Assembly (NCBI GenBank): GCA_050010555.1
Contig: JBEKKV010000002.1
Span: 61,108-125,107 of the forward strand
DNA: 64,000 nt
Origin: JALHUB01 sp050010555
Lineage (GTDB): Bacteria; Chloroflexota; Dehalococcoidia; DSTF01; JALHUB01
Direction: 5' to 3'
The notes under the pieces were generated by a model. It saw nothing but the letters and a program-made list of their open reading frames with translations, had not been told where the DNA came from and searched no databases. Positions 42,744-50,594 of the stretch are shown one piece after another (positions within the stretch are counted from its first letter, which is position 1; each line of letters starts with the position of its first letter). Made by a program: the position numbers and the translations under genes.

Positions 42744-43289
42744 CTATTTCGGATAGTCTGGAGCGGCCTTGACTTTCTCTATCTGGTCGGCGTGGTCGCG
42801 GGCGTGGACGTACACGAACGCCGCCCACTCCTTGCACGTAAGGTCGCCGAAGAACGGGTGATTCGCCGTTGCTCTTGAGTCCACGCCTTCGGGAATCGCC
42901 TTGATAGCCGCGCGCAGGTCGTCGAACGATTCCGCGACGCCGCGTCGCAGCTCCGCCAGCGTCTCGTTTCCGCCCTCGATAACGGGCGCGATGCCGCCCG
43001 CGGAAGCGTTCTCGCCGGCCATCAGCGCCGTGACCAGCCGCGCCGTCCCGCGCGTCGACTTCGCGACATGCCGGAGGATGTCCGCGATGCACCACTCGCC
43101 GGGCTCGGGACAGAACTTCGCTTGCGACTCGCTCACGCCTTCCAGCGAGCGGTCGATCCATCCCTCCGACCGGTCGATAAGCCCCAACAGGTCAGCCGAG
43201 GACTTCGACGCCTGGTGCCTCAGGTAGCCGACCACTTCCTGCCTGGTTTCGTCCGATACCGTCTCCTGGTGTTCCTGATTCTCTTGCAT
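42744..43289 (-). CDS. DinB-family (four-helix, YfiT-like) protein
   Basis: The 181-residue protein has the DinB pattern: a first helix with His-poor start, PGEWCIADILRHVAKS (W-x-DxLxHV), and a late helix EWAAFVYVHARDHADQIEKV with the H-x3-H metal motif (HARDH). These four-helix metal proteins are often thiol-dependent transferases or hydrolases. The specific role is unknown. GGAGG lies 10 bases before the start. Confidence 0.85.
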   Translation of the reverse strand: MQENQEHQETVSDETRQEVVGYLRHQASKSSADLLGLIDRSEGWIDRSLEGVSESQAKFCPEPGEWCIADILRHVAKSTRGTARLVTALMAGENASAGGIAPVIEGGNETLAELRRGVAESFDDLRAAIKAIPEGVDSRATANHPFFGDLTCKEWAAFVYVHARDHADQIEKVKAAPDYPK

Positions 43290-43451
43290 CTGGCGCTCGC
43301 CTCCTTCGGCCCGTCCCGCGAATCTTCATCATTCTATCACGCGACGGCCACCATCTCTCAGACCCTTTTCACTCCCGGCGATTAGCCAGTCGCTATACTA
43401 GATTTGTGGGTATCTGCCGAAGAGACGTAGATGCGAAAGGGAGGTGGAACG

Positions 43452-43787
43452 ATGCCACGCTCAATTAAAGAAGATGTGCGTCTTGCCAGTACGCTGGGGA
43501 AGTCCGCGAAGCGCGCGCCGTCGATCTTCAAGAAGGTGCGCGAAAAAGCGATGGAAACATATCACGGCGAAGAGAACCGCATCCATCGTGTAACCACGGC
43601 GCTCAAGCGCGAGCCCGAGAAGGACGGCGACCGCGGAGTAAAGAAGGCGGAGACGACATCCGCCGCGCGTCCGAAACGGAGCACGACGACACCGTCGCGC
43701 TCGACCGGCGGCTCGCGCTCAACCGGGCGGTCGCGGAGCGGCGGCGGGTCGGCGGGCGGCCAGAACCGGCAGGGCGGTTCGCGATAA
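43452..43787 (+). CDS. ChaB-like small basic protein
   Basis: The 111-residue protein starts MPRSIKEDVRLASTLGKSA. It contains APSIFKKVREKAMETYHGEE, which resembles the helical core of ChaB-family proteins (regulators of cation transport in name, function uncertain). The rest is a disordered Arg/Ser/Thr/Gly tail that may bind nucleic acid. I chose ATG 43452 because GGGAGGTGG precedes it; an in-frame ATG at 43431 has no RBS. Confidence 0.6.
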   Translation: MPRSIKEDVRLASTLGKSAKRAPSIFKKVREKAMETYHGEENRIHRVTTALKREPEKDGDRGVKKAETTSAARPKRSTTTPSRSTGGSRSTGRSRSGGGSAGGQNRQGGSR

Positions 43788-43808
43788 GCGCCATCAGAAG
43801 CCAGCCGA

Positions 43809-43834
43809 GAGAGCCATCCAACGCGGTGGCTCTC
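43809..43834 (+). terminator. Weak hairpin terminator after the ChaB-like gene
   Basis: GAGAGCCA and TGGCTCTC pair over a 10-base loop and are followed by TTCGTATG, a poor T tract. Confidence 0.4.
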
Positions 43835-43936
43835 TTCGTATGTGGGCGCAACGCCGGGCATCCCGTCCGTTAACCCTTCCCCGTGAAGAACGTTGTAACA
43901 ATGCGCTGAAAAACGCGCTTGCGCCCCTGTTTGGCC

Positions 43937-43965
43937 TTGACAATCGTGAAGGCGGCGGCTAGTCT
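43937..43965 (+). promoter_or_regulatory. Promoter of the Tat/SH3b lipoprotein gene
   Basis: TTGACA (43937-43942), a 17-base gap and TAGTCT (43960-43965), 38 bases before the chosen ATG. Confidence 0.6.
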
Positions 43966-44003
43966 ATAGCTCCGCGCGCTTGAAGGAAAGGGAAAGAGGC
44001 GGT

Positions 44004-45239
44004 ATGGGAGACTTCGAGCCTTCAGGCAATGCCGCAAGCTCGGGCTTCTCTTTGCTCGAACGCCAAATCACCCGACGCCGGCTGCTCGCTCTCTCTGCGA
44101 TGGCCGGCGCCGCCGCTGTAACCGCCAGTTGTCTTCCGCCGGTTGAACCGGTCGACCAAAAGAAGGTCATTCCGAAAACGCACTTGGCCTGGGTCTGGCA
44201 GTTCAGCACCGATGGCACGCCGCAGCAGTTGGCCTCTGTCCTCGCGCAGTACAACCTCGGAATCATCCTCAAGACGCACAACGGCACCCGCTGGATGGGT
44301 GACTGGGACAAGTCTCCTCAGGCGGTGACCGGTCCCGCCCAGGTGCAGAACCTGGCCAACTACTTCGAGAAAAACGGCGTTCCGTTCCACACGTATTGCG
44401 TTCTGAACGGTGTTGATCCGATGACTGAGGCGCAGATGTGCGCTCAGGTCATCGGCGCCGGCGCCCGCAGCGTCGTAATCGATCTCGAGCCGTGGGCGGG
44501 CTACTGGGCGGGTACGCCGCAAAACGCGGCGGCCTTCGCGCAGGAGTTCCGGCGCCAGCAGCCGAACGGCGTTGTCGGCCTCTGCATCGAGCCACGGCCC
44601 TGGGTGATGCCGAACATCCCGGTGGCCCAGTTCGCTTCGATAGCGCAGGTCATCGAGCCGATGGTTTACTGGGAGACGTTCAACACCTCTGAAAACGCCA
44701 GCGACTTCAAGGCCGCCGGATTCGACCCGGGCCAGCGCGGCATCTGCCCCGAGTTCCTCCTGGACGTGTCCAGCAGCATGTTCAGCAGCTACGGCCTTCC
44801 CATCCAGCCGGTTGGCCAGGGCGACTCGACGCTCGACGCCTGGGTCAGGTTCCTCACCCACGCGTACGCCCTGGGCATGGGCTGCGTCTCCGCCTGGCGC
44901 TACGGCGTCACCAACACAGCCGTCTGGCCGCTGCTCAAAGCGAATCCCCCGGGCTCGCAGATTGTGGCGCCAACGCCAACCGCCGCGCCCACCGTTGCGC
45001 CGAAGTTCAAGATCGGCGCCCACGCCAAAGTCGTAAACACCGGCTCTTCCTGCCTCAACGTCAGAGACGCACCGTCAGAATACGCTAACGTCGTCGGCTG
45101 CCTCTCCGACGGGACGACGGTCACCATCAAGGATGGCCCCGTCGATGCCGGGGGCTACCGCTGGTGGCTTGTCCAGACGAGCGCCGTCAAAGGCTGGGCC
45201 GCCGAGGCGAACTCGTTCGGTTTACCCTGGCTGAAGTAG
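44004..45239 (+). CDS. Tat-exported lipoprotein, barrel-like domain plus SH3b domain
   Basis: The 411-residue protein has a twin-arginine signal (ITRRRLLALSAMAG) ending in VTASC, so it is likely Tat-exported and lipidated. Residues about 60-310 form strand-helix units (LGIILKTHNGTRW, SVVIDLEPWAGYW, GVVGLCIEPRPW, EPMVYWE, GMGCVSAWRYGV) that suggest a TIM-barrel glycoside-hydrolase-like fold; D-x-E in VIDLEPW could be catalytic. A Thr/Pro/Ala linker leads to an SH3b domain (CLNVRDAPSEYANVVGCLSDG). No exact family is recognised. A wall-binding hydrolase is a reasonable guess. Confidence 0.7.
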   Translation: MGDFEPSGNAASSGFSLLERQITRRRLLALSAMAGAAAVTASCLPPVEPVDQKKVIPKTHLAWVWQFSTDGTPQQLASVLAQYNLGIILKTHNGTRWMGDWDKSPQAVTGPAQVQNLANYFEKNGVPFHTYCVLNGVDPMTEAQMCAQVIGAGARSVVIDLEPWAGYWAGTPQNAAAFAQEFRRQQPNGVVGLCIEPRPWVMPNIPVAQFASIAQVIEPMVYWETFNTSENASDFKAAGFDPGQRGICPEFLLDVSSSMFSSYGLPIQPVGQGDSTLDAWVRFLTHAYALGMGCVSAWRYGVTNTAVWPLLKANPPGSQIVAPTPTAAPTVAPKFKIGAHAKVVNTGSSCLNVRDAPSEYANVVGCLSDGTTVTIKDGPVDAGGYRWWLVQTSAVKGWAAEANSFGLPWLK

Positions 45240-45253
45240 CCGACGACGACGGC

Positions 45254-45877
45254 CTATAGCCGCGGCCTCGAAACGAAGTCGTTTCCCGACAGGTAGAACC
45301 GCAGCTTTCGGTTCTTCCACTCCTTTGCGTAGGCGACGCCCACTCTCCGCGTCGCCTCGATCTGCGATGCTGTGACCCTTTCGCCCCTGTCCTCGATCCA
45401 GATGGAGTCTCCGCAGAGGTCGACGCCGTTCAGGCTGCCGCCGGCGCCGAGGGCGCAAGTTAGCCGCGCCGGCCCGGAAGCGAGGAGTCGGCGGTCCTTC
45501 CCGCGGCGATTCGCCGCCATCTCTTCGACGCCTTCCACGGGCTCCAGCGCGCGCAGCAGGACCGCGCCGGCGCGGCCTTCTGTCTCCGTCACAACGTTCA
45601 TCATCCAAAACAGGCCGTAGATGAAGTACATGTACAGACGCCCGCCCTCGCCGAACATCACATCCGTGCGCCTGGTCCGGCCGCGGGAGGCGTGGGACGC
45701 CGTGTCCCGCACGCCCAGGTACGCCTCAGTCTCGACGATCTTGCCGGCCAGACGCTTTCCCGCCGGCTCGTACACCAGGTACTTGCCGAGGAGCCCTCTC
45801 GCCACTGTGCGAGCATCGCGCTCATAAAAGGAACGTTCGAGCTTATTATGGAGTTCTGGCCCGGAGTTCATGCTTTC
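45254..45877 (-). CDS. 3-methyladenine DNA glycosylase (AAG/MPG family)
   Basis: The 207-residue protein removes alkylated purines. It shows RDARTVARGLLGKYLVYEP, GKIVETEAYLGVRDTASHAS with the active Glu, RRTDVMFGEGGRLYMYFIYG, and LASGPARLTCALG. I chose the ATG at 45877 since family similarity begins there; 21 extra in-frame codons upstream would overlap the divergent regulator promoter. It is convergent with the SH3b lipoprotein gene. Confidence 0.92.
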   Translation of the reverse strand, partial: ESMNSGPELHNKLERSFYERDARTVARGLLGKYLVYEPAGKRLAGKIVETEAYLGVRDTASHASRGRTRRTDVMFGEGGRLYMYFIYGLFWMMNVVTETEGRAGAVLLRALEPVEGVEEMAANRRGKDRRLLASGPARLTCALGAGGSLNGVDLCGDSIWIEDRGERVTASQIEATRRVGVAYAKEWKNRKLRFYLSGNDFVSRPRL

Positions 45878-45938
45878 CCTGATGTCGCTTTCATGTGCTG
45901 GCCGGAGTATAGTCTCTATTATCGATCGAGAGCCAACC

Positions 45939-46388
45939 ATGACCGAAAGCAGCCTTCCGGCGGATCGAGAAGAATGGGCGGGGCTCTACGCTGCCTTCGC
46001 CATCCTGCGGAAAGAGTCAGAGAGGGCGCTTTCAGCCTGGCGATTGACGGTGCCGCAGGCGGCCGTATTGGCGCTGCTCGCCGAGGCATCCGGCCCTCTG
46101 CCGATAACAAGGCTCGCCCGGCTTCTGCTCCAGGAAAGCCCCAGCATCACGACGCTCGTCGACCGGATGTGCGCGAGCGGTCTCGTGAAACGCACCAAGG
46201 ACCCGAACGACCGGCGTTTGGTGCTGATCCAGTTGACCGCCAAGGGCCGCCACGTCCACGACGAAGTCCGCTCCCACGCTATAGCCGTGAGCGACGAGAT
46301 GTTCGGCGTCCTGACCGACGAGGAGCGCATCGCTCTCCGCCGGCTGTTGCAGAAATTCGGCCGCGCCAACGTGAAGCGTCTCCGCTGA
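45939..46388 (+). CDS. MarR-family transcriptional regulator
   Basis: The 149-residue protein is a typical MarR winged helix: LTVPQAAVLALLAEASGPLPI, LARLLLQESPSITTLVDRMCASGLVKR, then the wing DPNDRRLVLIQLTAKG. It should bind DNA as a dimer. The start ATG 45939 follows GAGAGCC weakly. The divergent DNA glycosylase gene shares the 61-base gap, which contains TATAGT and TATTAT boxes, so it may be the target. Confidence 0.88.
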   Translation: MTESSLPADREEWAGLYAAFAILRKESERALSAWRLTVPQAAVLALLAEASGPLPITRLARLLLQESPSITTLVDRMCASGLVKRTKDPNDRRLVLIQLTAKGRHVHDEVRSHAIAVSDEMFGVLTDEERIALRRLLQKFGRANVKRLR

Positions 46389-46526
46389 TCGTGGCGAGGT
46401 CAGCGACGGCAGATTCCCTCGTCAGGCACCACAACCAACCCACCCGACCCTCAGCCCTTCGATTTCCGGGATCAAGGCGGCTGATGTGCGTCCCGACGAG
46501 CCCCTAGCGGTGGTATGCGGCTCCGC

Positions 46527-47846
46527 TTACGTCAGCAGGCGCCTCCTTGCGTACCAGCCTGCTGCGCCCAGCAGCAGTAAGCCTGCAATCGTCCCGCCGA
46601 TGACGGCGTATGGCACCGACGTGCCTCCCGAAGCGCCGGGGGAAACGTCCGGCGGCTCTGCCACGCCGCCCACGTAGCCGGGGGGTATGGTGTTTGTTGG
46701 CGTCGGCGTCCGAGTTGGCGTCGGCGTGGTGGTCGGAGTGGGAGTGGGCGTGCTAGTCGCCGGGTTGGGCGACACGAAGATCATGTCCACGACCGACCAA
46801 GGCAGGACGCCGTTGCCGTCTTCGTCGTAGCACTGGATCTTGAGAGGGGCGACTTGAGTTACATCGCACAGGTTGTACGGTTCGGTTGCCGGGAGTGCCC
46901 CGTGGTTCGGCGAAGTGTTGTGGTCGGGCTTGCTCTGCCACGGTGGCACGAGGCCGTCAGTGTGAGACGCACTGGCCACAGGTGGCAGGGGGGGATTGGT
47001 GGCGTAGGTCCAGGGATCGGAGACGGTGATAGTCCCAAGGCCAAACGCGCCCCCAACGCTGTTGTAGCCTACGCCGGCGACCACGTGGGCGGTCTCGGGC
47101 GTTGGGGAAGTCATCCTCTCCAGCCACAGCAGAACGTCCTGGCCGCTACTCAGCTCGGTCTGGTAATCCGCGAATTGGGGCGGGCCCGCGACCTGGCTGA
47201 CACCGGGCACGCCGCCGGGCGCGACTGCTCCCGGGCCACACGGGTTGCGAGAGTTCATGGTGGGCACGGTCCGGTTGACTATCAGCCCGGTGCCGATCCC
47301 GCACTTGGCCGGGTCGAGGATGTCGTGGACCGCCAGGCCGCTGCCGTAGTTGTTCACATAGTCCCTGAGGCCGATCAGGTAATCCCACTCCTCAACCCCT
47401 TGGCCGTAGCAGTAGTTGGCCTCACCGGCATCCTTGATGCCGTTCTGGTTGGCATCCTTGAATGTGCTCTCGGCCATCTTTCGCAAGACGGTTGGGTAGC
47501 CGAGAATGGCCGCCCCGTCGACGGGGTCGCGCGCATCGTACCAGCAGGGGCTCGCGGGGTTCGTGCTTGCAGCTTCGGTGTTCTTCCACGGTTCCCCCGC
47601 GCCGCCCAACAGCCCTGTCTGCCCGGCGTTATCCGCGAACCACCAGAACGAGTCGGCAGCCGCCCCGGCCCAGCACCAGGCGTCCGAGTGCTGGCCGAGG
47701 TCGGGCATGGAAACCTTCCAGAAGCTCGCCGGCGGCGCTTGCGCCTGCGCCGATCCGCCAACGGAGTGCAGCAGGGCGAGTGCGAGGACGGGGGCTATCG
47801 CCGCCAACAAAACCGCACCAACTAGAACCGAGACTGTCTTCTTCAT
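46527..47846 (-). CDS. Secreted C39-like cysteine peptidase-fold protein with C-terminal anchor
   Basis: The 439-residue protein has a signal peptide (cleavage likely after AQA), then a domain with the papain-like triad order: Cys in DAWCWAGAAADSFWWF (about 55-70), His in TAHVVAGVGYNSVGG (about 255-270) and Asp in TVSDPWTY. A DANQNGIKDAGE loop could bind calcium. Then come Thr-Pro repeats, VGGVAEPPD, a hydrophobic helix and WYARRRLLT. So it is probably a cell-surface peptidase or pseudo-peptidase. Its tail matches that of the RCC1-repeat protein at 50591-52714. Confidence 0.7.
   Translation of the reverse strand: MKKTVSVLVGAVLLAAIAPVLALALLHSVGGSAQAQAPPASFWKVSMPDLGQHSDAWCWAGAAADSFWWFADNAGQTGLLGGAGEPWKNTEAASTNPASPCWYDARDPVDGAAILGYPTVLRKMAESTFKDANQNGIKDAGEANYCYGQGVEEWDYLIGLRDYVNNYGSGLAVHDILDPAKCGIGTGLIVNRTVPTMNSRNPCGPGAVAPGGVPGVSQVAGPPQFADYQTELSSGQDVLLWLERMTSPTPETAHVVAGVGYNSVGGAFGLGTITVSDPWTYATNPPLPPVASASHTDGLVPPWQSKPDHNTSPNHGALPATEPYNLCDVTQVAPLKIQCYDEDGNGVLPWSVVDMIFVSPNPATSTPTPTPTTTPTPTRTPTPTNTIPPGYVGGVAEPPDVSPGASGGTSVPYAVIGGTIAGLLLLGAAGWYARRRLLT
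46530..46673 (-). other. C-terminal VGG-x-A-E-x-P / TM / WYARRR tail (copy 1)
   Basis: Codons 392-439 encode VGGVAEPPD, a Ser/Gly linker, a 20-residue hydrophobic helix and WYARRRLLT, directly after a Thr-Pro repeat. The tripartite form (motif, helix, Arg cluster) is that of sortase- or exosortase-type sorting signals. I do not recall a named family with this motif. Confidence 0.6.
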
Positions 47847-48473
47847 GTTCTAACCTCTCGTTTCTTGCTGCTCGACGGGCCTTCTCGAGTCGTACCTCCC
47901 ATGGTTGAGTACTTCCGGCTGGGCCCGTCGGGCCAAATCGCCGCCGTTCGTACTGGGGCCGCGAGCGGCATCGCCACGCGACGGCGGCCAACCCCGCTAT
48001 GTGCTGCCGTCGTCACCTCCTTTCGCCAACGAGGCCCTCACGGTTGAAGTCCAAAGAGCCGACCCTTTAGAATGCAAAGTGCTAGGGTCTGCGCCCGCAT
48101 TCCTTAGCTTGGCCCCGTTGGCCACCACCATCGGGGCCTCTTTATGTCGCGTAGACGATGCTCTAGTGTTCGACGCAGCGCGCAAACAAAAACCGGCCGG
48201 AGAATCTCCAGTCGGCCTTCATCAAAGGCTTGCGCCCTGGGCCCCTGGCCCTCATCAATCGCAGACACGCTGCCGACATCTTGTCCGCCGTGCCCTTAGC
48301 CGCGGCCCGCTTCCCGCCAGCCGCTCGGGAAGGGAAGCCTGCGGCCAGCCCGGGCTCTTAGAGACACGCATTATACACCGCCTGTCAAGAGGCCGCTAGC
48401 GCATCTCATCCGAGTCTATGGGAGGCTTGACGAATCTGCGTTTCGCCTTGTGAGCCGCTTCGTGCGCTGAGCG
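47847..48473. other. 627-base intergenic region
   Basis: No convincing coding sequence is present. It holds the leader of the C39-like gene, several hairpins (for example GGCCCCG/CGGGGCC near 48112-48154 and GACCCT/AGGGTC near 48060-48095), and a possible small RNA at 48185-48364. The hairpins could be part of a leader switch, but I match them to no known class. Confidence 0.4.
48185..48364 (-). ncRNA. Candidate small RNA or leader RNA ending at a terminator
   Basis: A TATAAT box lies at 48370-48375 (minus strand), with no good -35 at the right distance. About 145 bases later a hairpin (48191-48218, CTGGAG/CTCCGG core) is followed by TTTTTGTTT. The segment between is G+C-rich and able to fold. 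It could be an independent RNA or an attenuated leader of the C39-like gene. Confidence 0.3.
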
Positions 48474-49448
48474 TTAAGGAGAGCCGGACGGGGTCGATTG
48501 CGCGCTGGCGGGCTTGGGGAAGACTTCTCCAGCAGCCGCGGCCGCGATTTGAGGCGCGAGCCAGCGAGCGACGACGTAGGAGCCTTCCGGCGTGAAGTGA
48601 ACGCCGTCGTAGCGCATGCGGACGCCGTCGATGTACAGGTCCTCGAACTTGCCATGAGGGCAAATGAAGCTCGCCAGGTCGATGAGCGACACTCTGTCCG
48701 GATGTTCCTCGGCGAAGCGACGGTACAGTGCGTTCAACTCGTCGTCGCGCCAGCGGGCGTCCGCTTCCGCCGCCGCGCCGCCGTCGGACAGCATCAGCCA
48801 GAGGTCTGGTCGCGGGTACGGCCACGTCAGCAGTATTAGCTTGCCGTTCGGCGGGACCACATTGTCGAGTATCGCCTGCACGTGGTCGAGGACATACTGT
48901 TTCCATTCCAGGGTGCCGGTCTTGAGGGTAACCCCGTTCACGATGTGGTTCGGGTAGTCCCAGCCGCCGAACAACATCAGGACCACGTCCGGCTGGTAGT
49001 TCATGGCGTCCCAGGCCCAACTGTTCCGCCACTGCTGGCACTGTTGCTCGTGCTCTATTGAGAGCTTCCCGGTCATGTCGATCATCATGTCCGATGGGAG
49101 GAAGCCGCAAAAGAGACCGCCGCGATTCAGGATCGAGAAGTTCCAGTCTCGTCCCACGTCCGTCAAGCCGGGATCCAGCGCGATTCCGAGCGAATCGCCG
49201 ATAATCATCATCCGCAGCGGCTTGCTCGATGCCGGGTCGATTGGAGTTGGCGTCGCCGTCGGTCCGGGGACCTGCGTGGTGGTGCGCTGGGCTTCCGCCG
49301 CTGCCACCTGCCGCTTGGCCGACGCGCGGCCACAAGAAAGCGCCGTCAACACCAGGCAGGCGATAACAATCGTCAGGCCGACCCTTCTCGCCCCGGCCGA
49401 ATGCGCTGCTGTGCGCGGGAGCAGCGGTCTTGGGAGCGAAAGACGCAT
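48474..49448 (-). CDS. SGNH/GDSL-type hydrolase lipoprotein
   Basis: The 324-residue protein has a signal ending in LTALSC, so it is a probable lipoprotein. Block I reads MMIIGDSLGIALDPG (nucleophile Ser), block III is DVVLMLFGGWDYPNH (Gly/Asn region), and block V carries Asp-x-x-His in RYDGVHFTPEG. The set fits a DUF459-like SGNH esterase or O-acetyl transferase/hydrolase acting on an envelope polymer. A consensus promoter precedes it, and it is divergent from msrA. Confidence 0.85.
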   Translation of the reverse strand: MRLSLPRPLLPRTAAHSAGARRVGLTIVIACLVLTALSCGRASAKRQVAAAEAQRTTTQVPGPTATPTPIDPASSKPLRMMIIGDSLGIALDPGLTDVGRDWNFSILNRGGLFCGFLPSDMMIDMTGKLSIEHEQQCQQWRNSWAWDAMNYQPDVVLMLFGGWDYPNHIVNGVTLKTGTLEWKQYVLDHVQAILDNVVPPNGKLILLTWPYPRPDLWLMLSDGGAAAEADARWRDDELNALYRRFAEEHPDRVSLIDLASFICPHGKFEDLYIDGVRMRYDGVHFTPEGSYVVARWLAPQIAAAAAGEVFPKPASAQSTPSGSP

Positions 49449-49504
49449 CGTGAGGCCTCCTGAGGCGTCGTCGGGAACCGAACCTTGCGAGGGCCGATGG
49501 ACTG

Positions 49505-49532
49505 ATTATAATTGAACCTGTCAGGCTGTCAA
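49505..49532 (-). promoter_or_regulatory. Promoter of the SGNH lipoprotein gene
   Basis: TTGACA (49527-49532), a 16-base gap and TATAAT (49505-49510) on the minus strand, both perfect consensus hexamers. Confidence 0.8.
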
Positions 49533-49596
49533 CTTCCGTTCAGGCATTTGACGACTCTGCTAGAATTGAATTGAGAGGATGGTGAGGGGTATGGCA

Positions 49597-50181
49597 ATGC
49601 CAGCAGAAGCGCCCGAGGAGCCGCAAGCGGAATCGGGCGTACTCCAAACAGCAACATTCGCCGGCGGCTGCTTCTGGTGCACCGAGGCGATCTTCAAGAG
49701 AATCAGGGGCGTCCAGTCAGTCACGTCCGGCTACACCGGCGGCCAGATGGAGAACCCCTCGTACGGGCAGGTTTCGAGCGGCCATACGGGTCACGCGGAG
49801 GCGGTGCAGGTCACATTCGACCCGCACGTCGTCTCCTACGATAGCCTTCTCGACGTCTTCTGGTCGACCCACGACCCGACGACACTCGACAGGCAAGGCG
49901 CCGACGTCGGCCACCAGTACCGTTCGGCAGTCTTCTATCACGACGAAGAGCAGCGTCGCGCGGCGGAGGCGTCTCGCGAAAGGTGGCAGGCGTCGGGCAA
50001 GTTCCAGGACAAGATCGTGACCAGCGTCGAGCCGTTTTCGCGGTTCTACCCGGCTGAGGGCTACCACCAGGACTACTACGACGCCAACCCGCACGCGTCT
50101 TATTGCTCGATAGTAATCGAACCCAAGATCCGGAAGCTGCTACGCGACTTCCGCGATGAGGTGAAGGAGGAGTACCGGTGA
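49597..50181 (+). CDS. msrA: Peptide-methionine (S)-S-oxide reductase
   Basis: The protein (194 residues from this start) has the catalytic FAGGCFWCTEAIFKRI, GVQSVTSGYTGG, GHAEAVQVTFDP, FWSTHDPTTLDRQGADVGHQYRS and YHQDYYDANP. It repairs S-epimers of oxidised methionine. ATG 49597 has GAGGGG 7 bases before; ATGs at 49579 and 49591 are also in frame. Its stop overlaps the GTG of msrB. Confidence 0.96.
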   Translation: MPAEAPEEPQAESGVLQTATFAGGCFWCTEAIFKRIRGVQSVTSGYTGGQMENPSYGQVSSGHTGHAEAVQVTFDPHVVSYDSLLDVFWSTHDPTTLDRQGADVGHQYRSAVFYHDEEQRRAAEASRERWQASGKFQDKIVTSVEPFSRFYPAEGYHQDYYDANPHASYCSIVIEPKIRKLLRDFRDEVKEEYR

Positions 50182-50594
50182 AGGCAAGCAAAATGAAAGT
50201 AACCGATGAGATGAAGGAGAAGCTGACGCCGGAGCAGTACAACGTCTGCTTCTTAAAGGGGACCGAGCCGGCGTTTTCCGGCAAGTATACGGACAACCAC
50301 GCGCCGGGCAGTTATCGCTGCGCGGTCTGCGGCACAGAGCTGTTCACGTCTGAGTCGAAGTTCGACTCCGGCACCGGCTGGCCGTCCTTCGACCGCGCCG
50401 AAGGAAACGAGCGCATCGAATACACCGACGACTACTCGTACGGGATGCGGCGTACGGAGGTAACCTGCGCGAACTGCAGCTCGCACCTGGGCCACGTGTT
50501 CGACGACGGCCCGACGGCAACCGGCAAGCGCTACTGCATCAACTCGCTATCGCTGGAGTTCGTCCCCAAAGACAAAGTGCCGACTAGCGATTAG
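50178..50594 (+). CDS. msrB: Peptide-methionine (R)-S-oxide reductase
   Basis: The 138-residue protein repairs R-epimers of methionine sulfoxide. It has the zinc pairs CAVCG and CANC, SGTGWPSFDRA, SSHLGHVFDDGP and the catalytic Cys in KRYCINSLSLEF. The GTG start overlaps the msrA stop by four bases, so translation is coupled. The 3' end overlaps the convergent RCC1 gene by four bases. Confidence 0.96.
   Translation: MKASKMKVTDEMKEKLTPEQYNVCFLKGTEPAFSGKYTDNHAPGSYRCAVCGTELFTSESKFDSGTGWPSFDRAEGNERIEYTDDYSYGMRRTEVTCANCSSHLGHVFDDGPTATGKRYCINSLSLEFVPKDKVPTSD

Noticed and set aside
47847..48180. c-di-GMP riboswitch in the leader of the C39-like gene
   Set aside because: A GCAAAG and a GGGTCT-like segment caught my eye on the plus strand, but the surrounding stems do not match the class and the strand would be wrong for the gene.
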